From Sphingobacteriaceae bacterium UBA2059 (GTDB taxonomy: Bacteria > Bacteroidota > Bacteroidia > Sphingobacteriales > Sphingobacteriaceae), in the NCBI GenBank assembly GCA_002332615.1, contig DDAL01000005.1, forward strand, positions 418 to 6,285: a stretch of 5,868 bases of DNA, given 5' to 3'. Of this stretch, positions 1-5,671 are shown piece by piece (positions within the stretch are counted from its first letter, which is position 1; every line of letters starts with the position of its first letter). The translations under genes were made by a program, and so were the position numbers. The notes below the pieces were generated by a model. That model was not told where the DNA came from and ran no database searches. It was given only the letters and a program-made list of their open reading frames with translations.

Positions 1-53
1 AGCAAACGCGCTTAGTTAATCTGCGGGCGAGGGAGGGTTTGGCAGACGTGTAA
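1..53 (+). CDS. Probable C-terminal tail of an upstream gene (partial)
   Basis: The third frame is open from the window edge to a TAA at 51-53 and reads QTRLVNLRAREGLADV before the stop. The other two forward frames stop within the first 20 bases. The piece lies just before the galK promoter, which is where an upstream gene would end, and its composition is protein-like. Sixteen residues are too few to name a family, and a chance open frame of this length is quite possible. No hairpin terminator is visible between this stop and the galK promoter. Confidence 0.35.
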   Translation, partial: QTRLVNLRAREGLADV

Positions 54-78
54 ACTGATTTAAAAAAGCAGATACTTG

Positions 79-109
79 TTGTAAATAGAACACTTATTAA
101 TTAGCTTTG
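79..109 (+). promoter_or_regulatory. Bacteroidota-type promoter of galK
   Basis: A TTG at 79-81 (a second at 76-78) is followed after 20 bases by TAGCTTTG at 102-109, an exact match to the Bacteroidota -7 consensus TAnnTTTG. Transcription would start near 113, giving a leader of about 17 bases before the galK ATG. The leader is A/T-rich without a Shine-Dalgarno sequence, as is normal for the phylum. No obvious operator is seen. Confidence 0.7.
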
Positions 110-129
110 GTTTAAACACCTAAAATTGT

Positions 130-1281
130 ATGTTAGAAAACCTTAAACAAACGTTTGCAACACATTTTGGCCAGGATAGCCAGGATGTATTCTTTGCTCC
201 GGGCAGGGTAAATTTAATTGGCGAACATATTGACTATAATGGTGGCCTTGTAATGCCTTGTGCCATTACGTATGGAACTCACCTTCTTACTGCTCCCAAT
301 GATAAAGGTCTGTTCCGTTTTCGCAGTACAAACTTCGACGATGTAATTGATATTGAGCTTAAAGACTCGTATGAGAAAACAGGCAAAGAATGGTATAATT
401 ACCCTTTGGGTGTAATTCATAATTTCCTTGCTCAGGGAAAGAAACTCGGTGGCCTGGATTTCCTTTTCCATGGCGATCTTCCTATCGGTGCGGGTTTGTC
501 TTCTTCTGCTTCTATTGAAATTGTGACTGCTTATGCGCTTAATGAGTTGTTTAACGCTGGATTGTCTAAGCTTGATCTGGTTAAGCTGGGTAAAAAAGTT
601 GAAAACGAGTTCATTGGCGTAAACTCGGGCATTATGGACCAGTTTGCGGTAACCTTTGGCGAAGAAAGCAAAGCCTTGAAGCTTAACTGCGAGTCTTTAG
701 ACTATCAGGCTGTTGAATGCGATCTGGGCGATCATCTCCTGGCTATTATCAATACAAACAAACCGCGCACCCTGGCCGACTCAAAGTATAATGAGCGTGT
801 GAGCGAGTGCCAGCAAGCGTTAAAGAGCCTCCAGAAAGAGCTCAACATTAACAATCTTTGCGATATCCATGCCGATACCTTAAAGCAGCATATTAATCTT
901 ATTGAAAATGAAGTTGTTGCAAACAGGGCTACGCACGTGGTTGAAGAAAACGACCGTGTGTTGAAAGCGGCCAAAGCTCTTGATCAGCACAGACTGGAGG
1001 AATTTGGGCAATTAATGTACGCCTCGCACCATTCATTAAGAGACCTATACGAGGTATCTGGAAAAGAACTTGATGCCATTGTTGAGTTTTGCGAGCAGTA
1101 TCCTGATGTTACAGGTGCCCGCATGACGGGTGCCGGCTTTGGCGGATGTGCCATTGCTTCAGTGAAAAAAGACAGCTTCGACGACTTTAGTCAGAAAGTA
1201 ATCGAGTTTTATACTGAAAAAATCGGTTATGCTCCCAGTGTATACCAGTCAAAAATTGGTACTGGAGTAATTAAATTATAG
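130..1281 (+). CDS. galK: Galactokinase
   Basis: This enzyme phosphorylates alpha-D-galactose with ATP to galactose 1-phosphate, the first committed step of the Leloir pathway, in the cytoplasm. The 383-residue product has the usual length for the family and the three GHMP-kinase motifs in order. The galactokinase signature GRVNLIGEHIDYNGG is at residues 25-39, with Arg26 matching the catalytic arginine. The ATP-binding loop GDLPIGAGLSSSAS is at 115-128. GIMDQF at 167-172 supplies the catalytic base Asp170. The C-terminal glycine motif ARMTGAGFGGC is at 330-340. The ATG at 130 fits because the galactokinase signature begins about 25 residues in, as in other GalK proteins. The gene has its own promoter and terminator and seems monocistronic. 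No galT, galE, galM or sugar transporter lies in the window, so the rest of the pathway must be elsewhere. No key residue is missing. Confidence 0.97.
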   Translation: MLENLKQTFATHFGQDSQDVFFAPGRVNLIGEHIDYNGGLVMPCAITYGTHLLTAPNDKGLFRFRSTNFDDVIDIELKDSYEKTGKEWYNYPLGVIHNFLAQGKKLGGLDFLFHGDLPIGAGLSSSASIEIVTAYALNELFNAGLSKLDLVKLGKKVENEFIGVNSGIMDQFAVTFGEESKALKLNCESLDYQAVECDLGDHLLAIINTNKPRTLADSKYNERVSECQQALKSLQKELNINNLCDIHADTLKQHINLIENEVVANRATHVVEENDRVLKAAKALDQHRLEEFGQLMYASHHSLRDLYEVSGKELDAIVEFCEQYPDVTGARMTGAGFGGCAIASVKKDSFDDFSQKVIEFYTEKIGYAPSVYQSKIGTGVIKL

Positions 1282-1301
1282 TAGTTTATCGTTTTCCTGA
1301 G

Positions 1302-1349
1302 ACCCTTATTACCCCCCCCGGTTTTTCGTGGCAGTAATAAGGGTTTTTT
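1302..1349 (+). terminator. Rho-independent terminator after galK
   Basis: ACCCTTATTAC (1302-1312) pairs perfectly over 11 bp with GTAATAAGGGT (1334-1344), and the 3' arm runs into six T's at 1344-1349. The loop is long, 21 bases, and starts inside a run of eight C's (1312-1319). It lies about 20 bases after the galK stop and about 40 before the next ATG, so it should separate the two genes. Confidence 0.85.
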
Positions 1350-1358
1350 ATTTAAGTG

Positions 1359-1366
1359 TAACTTTG
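1359..1366 (+). promoter_or_regulatory. -7 promoter element of the RNA methyltransferase gene
   Basis: TAACTTTG matches the Bacteroidota -7 consensus TAnnTTTG exactly and lies just after the galK terminator. A start near 1370 would leave a leader of about 22 bases before the ATG at 1392. No good -33 TTG is seen at the normal distance, where the terminator stem lies. A second near-match, CAATTTTG at 1371-1378, is an alternative. Confidence 0.5.
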
Positions 1367-1391
1367 ACTTCAATTTTGATTCAGACGATTA

Positions 1392-1928
1392 ATGCAAGTA
1401 AAAAAACTAAAGCTCGAAGAGCTTAACAGGTTGAGTATTGAGGAGTTCAAAGTAATAAAAAAGCTTCCGCTAACCTTAGTGCTCGACAATATTCGAAGCA
1501 TGAATAATGTGGGCTCGATATTCCGAACGGCTGATTGCCTGGCAGTTGAGAAATTAATTTTATGCGGAATTACCGGCCGGCCGCCTCACCGCGATATTGA
1601 AAAAACCGCTCTCGGAGCCACACTTTCGGTGAATTGGGAGTACAAAGCATCTGTTAGTGAAGCTATAGGCGACTTAAAAAAATCGGGGTACAGCGTGGTG
1701 GCCGTTGAACAGGCGCAAGGCAGTACCATGCTGAATGAATTCTGTCCGAAGCCAGGAGTAAACTATGCGCTTGTGCTTGGCAATGAAGTAAATGGCGTAA
1801 GTGATGAGGCTATTGCGCTTGCCGACGCATGTATTGAAATACCTCAGTTTGGTACCAAGCATTCGTTCAATGTGGTCGTTTCGGCAGGAATTGTTTTATG
1901 GGATTTCTTTACAAAGCTTCATGAATAA
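1392..1928 (+). CDS. SpoU/TrmH-family RNA 2'-O-methyltransferase
   Basis: This is a predicted SPOUT-class enzyme that transfers a methyl group from S-adenosylmethionine to a ribose 2'-hydroxyl of tRNA or rRNA. The 178-residue product is essentially one SpoU domain with its three signature motifs. Motif 1 is LDNIRSMNNVGSIFRTAD (31-48), with Asn39 and Arg45 as the expected catalytic positions. Motif 2 is LGNEVNGVSDE (129-139). Motif 3 is IPQFGTKHSFNVVVSAG (150-166), part of the trefoil knot that binds AdoMet. Motif 3 has SFN where the family usually has SLN, a mild change. There is no long N-terminal substrate-binding domain as in RlmB or TsnR, so the target nucleotide cannot be named from the sequence; TrmH-like tRNA modification is one possibility. 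The gene stands alone between the galK terminator and the SRP RNA gene. Confidence 0.9.
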   Translation: MQVKKLKLEELNRLSIEEFKVIKKLPLTLVLDNIRSMNNVGSIFRTADCLAVEKLILCGITGRPPHRDIEKTALGATLSVNWEYKASVSEAIGDLKKSGYSVVAVEQAQGSTMLNEFCPKPGVNYALVLGNEVNGVSDEAIALADACIEIPQFGTKHSFNVVVSAGIVLWDFFTKLHE

Positions 1929-1951
1929 TTTCCTTAAAACCATTTTTTACC

Positions 1952-1959
1952 TATATTTG
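1952..1959 (+). promoter_or_regulatory. -7 promoter element of the SRP RNA gene
   Basis: TATATTTG is an exact TAnnTTTG match beginning 24 bases after the methyltransferase stop. A TTT at 1929-1931, 20 bases upstream, could serve as a weak -33 element. The predicted start near 1963 coincides with the 5' end of the RNA's terminal helix, which supports both calls. Confidence 0.75.
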
Positions 1960-1962
1960 CGG

Positions 1963-2062
1963 CTGGGTTAGTCTTCTACGACCAGCTCCTCTTGAATCCC
2001 CCAGGGCGGGAACGAAGCAAGGGTAGAGAGTTGTAGCGGTGCGATAGTAAGTGCTAACCCTC
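1963..2062 (+). ncRNA. ffs: Signal recognition particle RNA, small bacterial type (4.5S-like)
   Basis: This is the RNA scaffold of the bacterial SRP; it binds Ffh and directs ribosomes making membrane and secreted proteins to FtsY. The ends pair as GGGTTAG (1965-1971) with CTAACCC (2054-2060). The apical domain is diagnostic. CAGG at 2002-2005 faces AGCA at 2016-2019, forming the symmetric loop contacted by the Ffh M domain, and the GGAA tetraloop lies at 2009-2012 between C2007-G2008 and C2013-G2014. This is the same order as the E. coli CAGG...GGAA...AGCA core. The length of about 100 bases fits the short form without an Alu domain. It has its own promoter and a T-rich 3' end. The ends are estimated to within a few bases. 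Confidence 0.92.
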
Positions 2063-2072
2063 TTTTTTCTTT
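2054..2072 (+). terminator. Probable termination site of the SRP RNA
   Basis: The closing arm of the SRP terminal helix (CTAACCC, 2054-2060) is followed directly by TCTTTTTTCTTT at 2061-2072. The terminal helix plus T-tract could act as an intrinsic terminator or as a processing site. A short GC-rich hairpin follows, AGCCG (2076-2080) with CGGCT (2084-2088), but it has no clean T-run behind it and is only a possible backup. Confidence 0.5.
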
Positions 2073-2115
2073 ATAAGCCGGCCCGGCTCCCCTCCCTATT
2101 GTATTTTTCAACTTG

Positions 2116-2131
2116 TATTAAGGCCTTAATA
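2116..2131. repeat. 16-bp perfect palindrome upstream of the transaldolase gene
   Basis: TATTAAGGCCTTAATA is a perfect 16-bp inverted repeat with no spacer, 44 bases before the tal ATG. The position would suit a dimeric regulator's operator near the promoter. No regulator is encoded nearby and no second copy of the same sequence was seen in the window, so its role is unproven. Confidence 0.45.
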
Positions 2132-2145
2132 ATCAACTTTATAAG

Positions 2146-2153
2146 TATATTAG
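2146..2153 (+). promoter_or_regulatory. Possible -7 element of the transaldolase gene
   Basis: TATATTAG differs from TAnnTTTG at one position and lies 22 bases before the ATG at 2176, the usual distance seen here. No convincing -33 TTG sits about 20 bases upstream. The SRP RNA termination signals upstream suggest tal needs its own promoter, and this is the best candidate. Confidence 0.35.
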
Positions 2154-2175
2154 TCCTTAACAAACTATACTTACA

Positions 2176-2838
2176 ATGAAATTTTTTATTGATACAGCAA
2201 ACACTGCTCAGATCAGGGAGGCCCATGATATGGGTATTCTTGACGGCGTGACTACAAACCCCAGCTTAATGGCCAAAGAGGGCATTACCGGACATGAGAT
2301 GGTTATAAATCATTACAAAACCATATGCGACATAACCGATGGCGATGTAAGCGCCGAGGTAATTGCTACCAGCTACGAAGAAATTATTGCCGAAGGCGAG
2401 GCTTTGGCCCAGCTGCATGAACGTATTGTTGTTAAAGTGCCCATGATTAAAGACGGCATTAAGGCCATTAAGCACTTTACGGCTAAAAACATTAAGACAA
2501 ACTGCACACTGGTATTTTCTGCCGGCCAGGCTTTGCTTGCTGCCAAAGCAGGGGCTACCTATGTGTCACCTTTCCTGGGCAGGCTGGACGACGTTTCGAC
2601 AGACGGACTATCGCTCATTGAAGACATCCGCCTAATTTATGATAATTATGGCTACCGCACTCAAATTCTTGCTGCATCGATAAGACATCCTATGCACATT
2701 ATTGAATGTGCCAAAATAGGCGCTGATGTGATTACGGCTCCTCTGTCGGCCATTGCTGCTTTGCTCAAGCATCCGCTTACAGATATTGGCCTTGCTCAGT
2801 TTCTGGCGGATCATAGCAAAGCTGCTCAGCAACATTGA
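2176..2838 (+). CDS. tal: Transaldolase, small (TalC/FSA-like) subfamily
   Basis: This cytoplasmic enzyme moves a dihydroxyacetone unit from sedoheptulose 7-phosphate to glyceraldehyde 3-phosphate in the non-oxidative pentose phosphate pathway. The 220-residue TIM-barrel protein has the length of the small TalC/fructose-6-phosphate-aldolase subfamily. It has the N-terminal FIDTAN (4-9), GVTTNPS (24-30), the Schiff-base lysine Lys87 in IVVKVPM (84-90), TLVFSAGQALLAAKAGATYVSP region (111-132) and AASIRHP (166-172). Such proteins are often labelled fructose-6-phosphate aldolase. Two positions argue against that here: Glu61 stands where E. coli FSA has Gln59, and Phe133 stands where it has the aldolase-specific Tyr131. 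Both are the transaldolase-type residues, and the sequence closely recalls B. subtilis TalC (YwjH). No transketolase or other pathway gene adjoins it. A strong terminator begins at its stop codon. Confidence 0.92.
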   Translation: MKFFIDTANTAQIREAHDMGILDGVTTNPSLMAKEGITGHEMVINHYKTICDITDGDVSAEVIATSYEEIIAEGEALAQLHERIVVKVPMIKDGIKAIKHFTAKNIKTNCTLVFSAGQALLAAKAGATYVSPFLGRLDDVSTDGLSLIEDIRLIYDNYGYRTQILAASIRHPMHIIECAKIGADVITAPLSAIAALLKHPLTDIGLAQFLADHSKAAQQH

Positions 2839-2874
2839 AACAAACAAAGCCGGTTTAACCGGCTTTGTTTGTTT
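2838..2874 (+). terminator. Strong hairpin terminator after tal
   Basis: An 18-bp perfect inverted repeat runs from 2838-2855 (AAACAAACAAAGCCGGTT) to 2857-2874 around a single central base; physically it would be a 16-bp stem with a TTTAA loop. The GCCGG/CCGGC core plus the T-rich descending arm TTTGTTTGTTT make a typical intrinsic terminator. The first base of the repeat is the last base of the tal stop codon. The matching A-rich ascending arm could also stop transcription from the other strand. Confidence 0.9.
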
Positions 2875-2887
2875 AGTAATTACTAAA
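2872..2887. repeat. 16-bp perfect palindrome just upstream of the ypdA-like gene
   Basis: TTTAGTAATTACTAAA is a perfect spacerless inverted repeat that overlaps the last three bases of the tal terminator and ends eight bases before the ATG at 2896. It could be an operator or only an A/T-rich coincidence. No standard TAnnTTTG element is seen in this 57-base gap. Confidence 0.4.
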
Positions 2888-2895
2888 TACTTAAA

Positions 2896-3861
2896 ATGAA
2901 TACACCTGTTTTTGATGTTATTATAATTGGTGCCGGCCCTATTGGGTTGAACTGCGGTATCGAATGTGCCCGAAATGGCCTGAACTACCTGATTATCGAA
3001 AAGGGTTGTCTGGTTAATTCTATTTATAACTACCCGGCTAACATGACCTTCTTTTCCACGTCGGATAAACTTGAGATTGGAGGCTTGCCTTTTGTTTCTG
3101 TCAATTTAAAGCCAACCAGGGCCGAAGCTCTTGAATACTACAGGCGGGCGGCGGCTTTTTACAAGCTTAACATCCGTCTTTTTGAAAGTGCAGAAGCCAT
3201 TAGCGGGACAGACGGGTGTTTTAGCCTACGTACATCAAAAGGCAACTATACATCAAAAAAGATCATCGTTTCTACGGGGTTTTATGATGTACCTGTAGAG
3301 CTCGGTGTACCAGGCGAGGATATGGCTAAAGTAAGACACTACTATAAAGACCCTCACTATTATGCATTTCAGCATGTAGTTGTGGTGGGTGCCGGAAACT
3401 CCGCAGTAGATGCGGCCCTGGAAACTTACCGAAAGGGCGCTGTTGTGAGCATGGTTATTAAAGGAAGCGGCATAGATGAACGGGTAAAGTACTGGGTAAA
3501 ACCTGATATTGAAAACCGCATAAAGGAGGGTTCTGTTAAAGCTTACTTCAACTCTCAGCTGACCGAAATTGATGCTGATAAGGTTTCTATAAATACTCCG
3601 CAGGGTATAGTTAGTGTTAAGAACAATTTTGTGCTGGCAATGACGGGCTACAGGCCCAACTTTACGTTTTTAGAAAATCTGGGTATACAATGCACAAATG
3701 ATAAAAAGCAGCTGCCTGCACACAACCCCGATACCATGGAGACCAATATTGCCGGAATTTATATGGCAGGTGTGGTATGTGGTGGCCTGGATACACATAC
3801 TTATTTTATTGAAAACTCCCGCGAGCATGCTCAGAAGATACTTGCCCATATTGTAGCGTGA
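2896..3861 (+). CDS. ypdA: YpdA-like FAD/NAD(P)-dependent reductase (putative bacillithiol disulfide reductase family)
   Basis: This is a predicted cytoplasmic flavoprotein of the thioredoxin-reductase-like superfamily. The nearest family I recognise is YpdA (Bdr), which in Firmicutes reduces oxidised bacillithiol with NADPH. The 321-residue product has an FAD-binding GAGPIG (12-17), the YpdA-typical stretch NSIYNYPANMTFFSTSDKLEI (41-61), STGFYD (126-131), a second nucleotide motif VVVVGAGNSAVDAALE (161-176) with the GxGxxA form favouring NADPH, and the C-terminal FAD contact NIAGIYMAGVV (284-294). There is no CxxC redox pair as in thioredoxin reductase. The cysteine next to the FAD in S. aureus YpdA (Cys14) is Ile16 here; Cys20 is four residues further on. 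Whether bacillithiol is the substrate cannot be decided, since no bsh gene is in view. The ATG is supported by the GxGxxG motif starting 11 residues in. No clear promoter was found. Confidence 0.85.
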   Translation: MNTPVFDVIIIGAGPIGLNCGIECARNGLNYLIIEKGCLVNSIYNYPANMTFFSTSDKLEIGGLPFVSVNLKPTRAEALEYYRRAAAFYKLNIRLFESAEAISGTDGCFSLRTSKGNYTSKKIIVSTGFYDVPVELGVPGEDMAKVRHYYKDPHYYAFQHVVVVGAGNSAVDAALETYRKGAVVSMVIKGSGIDERVKYWVKPDIENRIKEGSVKAYFNSQLTEIDADKVSINTPQGIVSVKNNFVLAMTGYRPNFTFLENLGIQCTNDKKQLPAHNPDTMETNIAGIYMAGVVCGGLDTHTYFIENSREHAQKILAHIVA

Positions 3862-3903
3862 AATTTATGTTTAACGCAGCGACCATGCAAAAAACACATC
3901 GTT

Positions 3904-3936
3904 TTGACTAATAAATCTAACACAAGCGTATCTTTG
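3904..3936 (+). promoter_or_regulatory. Promoter of mqnC-scpB giving a nearly leaderless mRNA
   Basis: TTG at 3904-3906 (within GTTTTGAC) is followed after 22 bases by TATCTTTG at 3929-3936, an exact TAnnTTTG match. Only four bases separate the element from the mqnC ATG at 3941. With the usual spacing, transcription would begin at about 3940, at or next to the start codon. Confidence 0.7.
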
Positions 3937-3940
3937 TTTA

Positions 3941-5065
3941 ATGGACAAACAAAATCTGCTGCAAAGGGCACTAAATTTTGAGTTTTTGAGCATCGAAGAA
4001 GGCATGTATCTCTTTAACCATGCCAGCACAGCCGAGCTTATGTATACGGCAAACGAGCTTAGAAAGATACAAGTTCCTCACGGCAAAGTAACCTGGCAAA
4101 TAGACCGTAATCTGAATACGACCAATGTATGTATTGCCAACTGTAAGTTCTGTAATTTTTTTCGCCGACCGGGACACGCAGACAGCTATATAACAGATAT
4201 TGAAACCTATAAGGTAAAGATAGAAGAAACTTTCAGGCTTGGTGGCGACCAGCTGTTGCTACAGGGAGGTCATCACCCCGATTTGGGTTTAAGCTTTTAT
4301 GCAAGCCTTTTTCGCCAGTTGAAAGAGCTTTATCCCGACCTGAAACTTCACTCACTGGGGCCGCCTGAAATTGCTCATATTGCCAAGCTGGAGGGTATAT
4401 CTCACAGCGAAGTTTTAAGAGAGCTGATGGATGCGGGCCTTGATTCGCTGCCCGGCGCCGGAGCAGAAATACTGAACGACCGTGTGCGAAGACTGATTTC
4501 TAAAGGTAAATGCGGCGGAAAGGAATGGCTGGATGTAATGAGAGCGGCTCATCAGCTGGGTTTGACCACGTCGGCTACTATGATGTTTGGACACGTGGAA
4601 ACGCTTGAAGAACGGTTTGAACACCTGGTGTGGATAAGGCAGGTACAGGCAGAAAAGCCGGAACATGCAAAAGGTTTTATTTCTTTTATACCCTGGCCTT
4701 TTCAGGATGACGGTACTTTACTTAAGAAAATAAGGGGAATAAGCAATGAGGTGACTGCCGATGAATACATACGCATGATTGCCTTGAGCCGTATTATGCT
4801 TCCTAATATCAAGAATATACAGGCTTCCTGGCTTACAGTGGGTAAATCGGTGGCTCAGCTGTGTCTGCATGCAGGTGCAAATGACTTTGGTTCGATTATG
4901 ATTGAGGAAAACGTTGTGAGTGCGGCCGGCGCTCCTCACCGGTTTACTTCTGAGGGTATACAGCAGTCTATCAGAGAGGCCGGCTTCGAGCCTCAGCTCA
5001 GAAATCAGCAGTATGAGTTTAGGGCAATGCCCCAGGTGCTGGAGCAGCAGGTTATTACGTATTAA
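3941..5065 (+). CDS. mqnC: Cyclic dehypoxanthine futalosine synthase (radical SAM)
   Basis: MqnC converts dehypoxanthine futalosine to its cyclic form by a radical SAM reaction, in the futalosine route to menaquinone. The 374-residue product has the family's length. The [4Fe-4S] cluster motif CIANCKFC gives Cys64, Cys68 and Cys71, in the CX3CX2C arrangement. MqnC-typical blocks follow in order: LLLQGGHHPDLG (105-116), HSLGPPEI (137-144), AGLDSLPGAGAEIL (165-178), EWLDVMRAAHQLGL (195-208), ATMMFGHVET (212-221), FIPWPFQ (249-255), NIQASWLTVGK (292-302) and GANDFGSIMIEENVVSAAGA (312-331). The SLPGAGAE and ATMMFGHVE blocks separate it from the related aminofutalosine synthase MqnE and from CofH/CofG. 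No other mqn gene is in the window. It is followed after four bases by scpB, and the pair is probably one transcript. The ATG at 3941 is the first in frame and sits just behind the promoter. Confidence 0.95.
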   Translation: MDKQNLLQRALNFEFLSIEEGMYLFNHASTAELMYTANELRKIQVPHGKVTWQIDRNLNTTNVCIANCKFCNFFRRPGHADSYITDIETYKVKIEETFRLGGDQLLLQGGHHPDLGLSFYASLFRQLKELYPDLKLHSLGPPEIAHIAKLEGISHSEVLRELMDAGLDSLPGAGAEILNDRVRRLISKGKCGGKEWLDVMRAAHQLGLTTSATMMFGHVETLEERFEHLVWIRQVQAEKPEHAKGFISFIPWPFQDDGTLLKKIRGISNEVTADEYIRMIALSRIMLPNIKNIQASWLTVGKSVAQLCLHAGANDFGSIMIEENVVSAAGAPHRFTSEGIQQSIREAGFEPQLRNQQYEFRAMPQVLEQQVITY

Positions 5066-5069
5066 AATA

Positions 5070-5636
5070 ATGACCGGCGAGGACTTAAGCCTTCATCTGG
5101 AAGCATTGATCTTTTCTTCGGCCGAGAGCATTGGCATTAAGGACATGCGCCAACTTTTGCACGCCGCGCTGAACGTGGATATGGACGAGCTCCGACTGGC
5201 GAATATGCTTGCCGGAATAAAGGAAAAATACGCTGATGAGGCCTTTGTTTTATCACTTGAGAAAATTGCCGGCGGATATCAGTTTTTGACCAAACCGTGC
5301 TACCAAGGGGTGATAAGCCATTTAAATGCCCATAAAACAAAGAAAAAGCTAAGCCAGGCTGCTTTGGAGACTCTGGCTATTATCGCTTATAATCAGCCGG
5401 TGACACGACTGGATATTGAGCATATAAGGGGGGTGAACTGCGAGTATACTATACAGAGACTTCTGGAAAAAGAGCTTATTACGATTAGCGGCACTGCCGC
5501 CTCGGCCGGAAAACCCTTATTATATGCTACAAGCAATGGATTGATGGATTACCTGGGCATAAATAGCAAGGAAGATTTACCTCCGTTAAAACCCACTGGA
5601 AGTGAAATGAATGAAGCGGGGCTTTCGGCAGATTAA
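5070..5636 (+). CDS. scpB: Segregation and condensation protein B
   Basis: ScpB is the dimeric winged-helix partner of ScpA in the Smc-ScpAB condensin complex that compacts and helps separate daughter chromosomes. The 188-residue product has the family length and order: an N-terminal winged helix beginning LHLEALIFSSAE (8-19), the linking AGGYQFLTKP (67-76), and the highly conserved LSQAALETLAIIAYNQPVTR (94-113) with IEHIRGVN (116-123). After these come the second winged helix with LLEKELITISG (131-141), GKPLLYAT (147-154), and the closing YLGINSKEDLPPL (161-173), followed by a short acidic tail. A longer reading from a GTG at 4920 is possible but would add 50 residues wholly inside mqnC with no family likeness, so the ATG at 5070 is chosen. 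scpA and smc are not in the window; the pairing with mqnC is likely only co-transcription. Confidence 0.95.
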   Translation: MTGEDLSLHLEALIFSSAESIGIKDMRQLLHAALNVDMDELRLANMLAGIKEKYADEAFVLSLEKIAGGYQFLTKPCYQGVISHLNAHKTKKKLSQAALETLAIIAYNQPVTRLDIEHIRGVNCEYTIQRLLEKELITISGTAASAGKPLLYATSNGLMDYLGINSKEDLPPLKPTGSEMNEAGLSAD

Positions 5637-5671
5637 TTTCTATTAATAGTTTATGGCTTGCTATTTTGTTT

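Noticed and set aside
214..974. Minus-strand open frames of about 80 codons within galK
   Set aside because: They are antisense to a fully conserved galactokinase, have no recognisable domains and no promoter-like sequence, so they are shadows of the real gene.
2076..2088. GC-rich hairpin AGCCG-GCC-CGGCT downstream of the SRP RNA as an independent terminator or mobile-element end
   Set aside because: The stem is only 5 bp with a 3-base loop and no clean T-run, and no matching repeat was seen elsewhere in the window. It is mentioned only as a possible backup terminator.
2896..3861. Calling the flavoprotein a thioredoxin reductase
   Set aside because: It lacks the CxxC redox pair between the nucleotide-binding motifs and instead has the YpdA-specific NSIYNYP...FFSTSDKLEIG region.
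3971..4939. Minus-strand open frames within mqnC
   Set aside because: They are short, low-likelihood translations antisense to conserved MqnC motifs, without a promoter or family likeness.
4920..5069. A 50-residue N-terminal extension of ScpB from a GTG at 4920
   Set aside because: It lies entirely within the conserved 3' end of mqnC, has no resemblance to ScpB, and the ScpB domain starts properly at the ATG at 5070, four bases after the mqnC stop.
5640..5649. Palindrome CTATTAATAG after scpB as a terminator or operator
   Set aside because: It is only 10 bp, A/T-rich and lacks a GC core or T-tract; this is expected by chance in such sequence.
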